From: Synechococcus sp. HW_metabat.54
GTDB taxonomy: Bacteria > Cyanobacteriota > Cyanobacteriia > PCC-6307 > Cyanobiaceae
DNA length: 6,040 nt
NCBI GenBank assembly: GCA_018623675.1
Contig: JAAZVJ010000065.1
Span: 1 to 6,040, forward strand
Reading direction: 5' to 3'
Shown here piece by piece: positions 5,750-6,040 of the stretch. The notes beneath the pieces were generated by a model. That model did no database searches. It was not told the DNA's origin and was given only the letters and a program-made list of their open reading frames with translations. The translations under genes and the position numbers were made by a program. Positions within the stretch are counted from its first letter, which is position 1, and every line of letters begins with the position of its first letter.

Positions 5750-6040
5750 TTGCCGGACAATTTGGCTGGTGCTGACCCTGTCGAGGTGCTGGTGCTGGGC
5801 GGTGGGCCTGCTGCCTTCTGCATCACATCGGAGCTGAATCAACGGGGTGTTGCTGTTGCAGGTCTCGCTCCTGAGCCTGTTGATGCACCCTGGCCGAACA
5901 CTTACGGCATCTGGGCCGATGAGTTGAAGGCGGTGGGGCTCGAGCATCTTCTGGAGCATCGCTGGAGCGACACCGTCAGTTATTTCGGTGCGGGCGGCTC
6001 ACCGCTCCAGGATCAGAGCCACGCCCACGGGATCGACTAC
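5750..6040 (+). CDS. crtL: Lycopene cyclase, probably beta-cyclase (N-terminal part, cut by window edge)
   Basis: Lycopene cyclase closes the end rings of lycopene to make beta-carotene (or the epsilon ring) at the membrane, using a bound flavin. I translated 97 codons by hand. Near the N-terminus is the dinucleotide-binding fold VEVLVLGGGPAAFCI (residues 11-25). The motif WPNTYGIWADEL (48-59) is the conserved lycopene cyclase signature, and HRWSDTVSYF (70-79) also fits the family. The rest (about 300 residues) lies outside. TTG at 5750 is 2 bases after the gyrA stop, with AGGA (5737-5740) 9 bases upstream. TTG at 5744, overlapping the gyrA TGA as TTGA, is an equally possible start and would suggest translational coupling. 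Picocyanobacteria carry both CrtL-b and CrtL-e; beta is favoured from the NTYGIW context but not proven. Confidence 0.88.
   Translation, partial: MPDNLAGADPVEVLVLGGGPAAFCITSELNQRGVAVAGLAPEPVDAPWPNTYGIWADELKAVGLEHLLEHRWSDTVSYFGAGGSPLQDQSHAHGIDY

Overview
The window looks like chromosomal DNA of a marine picocyanobacterium of the Synechococcus/Cyanobium type. The evidence is high G+C (about 60% by eye), a cyanobacterial-type IMP dehydrogenase without CBS domains (GuaB3-like), a stand-alone CAAD/CURT1-type thylakoid protein, a lycopene cyclase of the CrtL plant/cyanobacterial family, and the small RNA Yfr1 in its conserved place between guaB and trxA. No mobile element, CRISPR array, tRNA or rRNA was seen. 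Coding density is high and both window edges cut through genes.

Layout. The left half (1-2948) is transcribed on the minus strand. In transcription order it holds a CAAD-domain membrane protein (2948-2121), guaB (2034-871), the sRNA Yfr1 (about 811-755, with its own promoter-like box and terminator hairpin), trxA (646-323) and the 5' part of hisH (308 to beyond position 1). trxA and hisH are 14 bases apart and are probably co-transcribed. The right half is on the plus strand: gyrA (3090-5747), followed after 2 bases (or with a 4-base overlap) by the 5' part of a lycopene cyclase gene, crtL (5750 to beyond 6040). The 141-base divergent region 2949-3089 must hold the promoters of both arms.

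Roles. The genes are housekeeping: GMP synthesis (guaB), histidine synthesis and its purine-linked by-product AICAR (hisH), thiol redox control (trxA), DNA supercoiling (gyrA), carotenoid ring formation (crtL) and probable thylakoid membrane shaping or anchoring (CAAD protein). The most notable element is Yfr1, an abundant cyanobacterial regulatory RNA. It is recognised by its unpaired ACTCCTCACAC core between two hairpins and would be missed by protein-only annotation. Other points worth attention are a 15-base tandem repeat in the acidic Ala/Glu/Thr/Val linker of the CAAD protein, a diverged GyrA box plus acidic insert and tail in gyrA, a GC-rich hairpin between the CAAD gene and guaB, repeats in the Yfr1 promoter area, and non-ATG starts in three genes. 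I found no clearly undescribed system.
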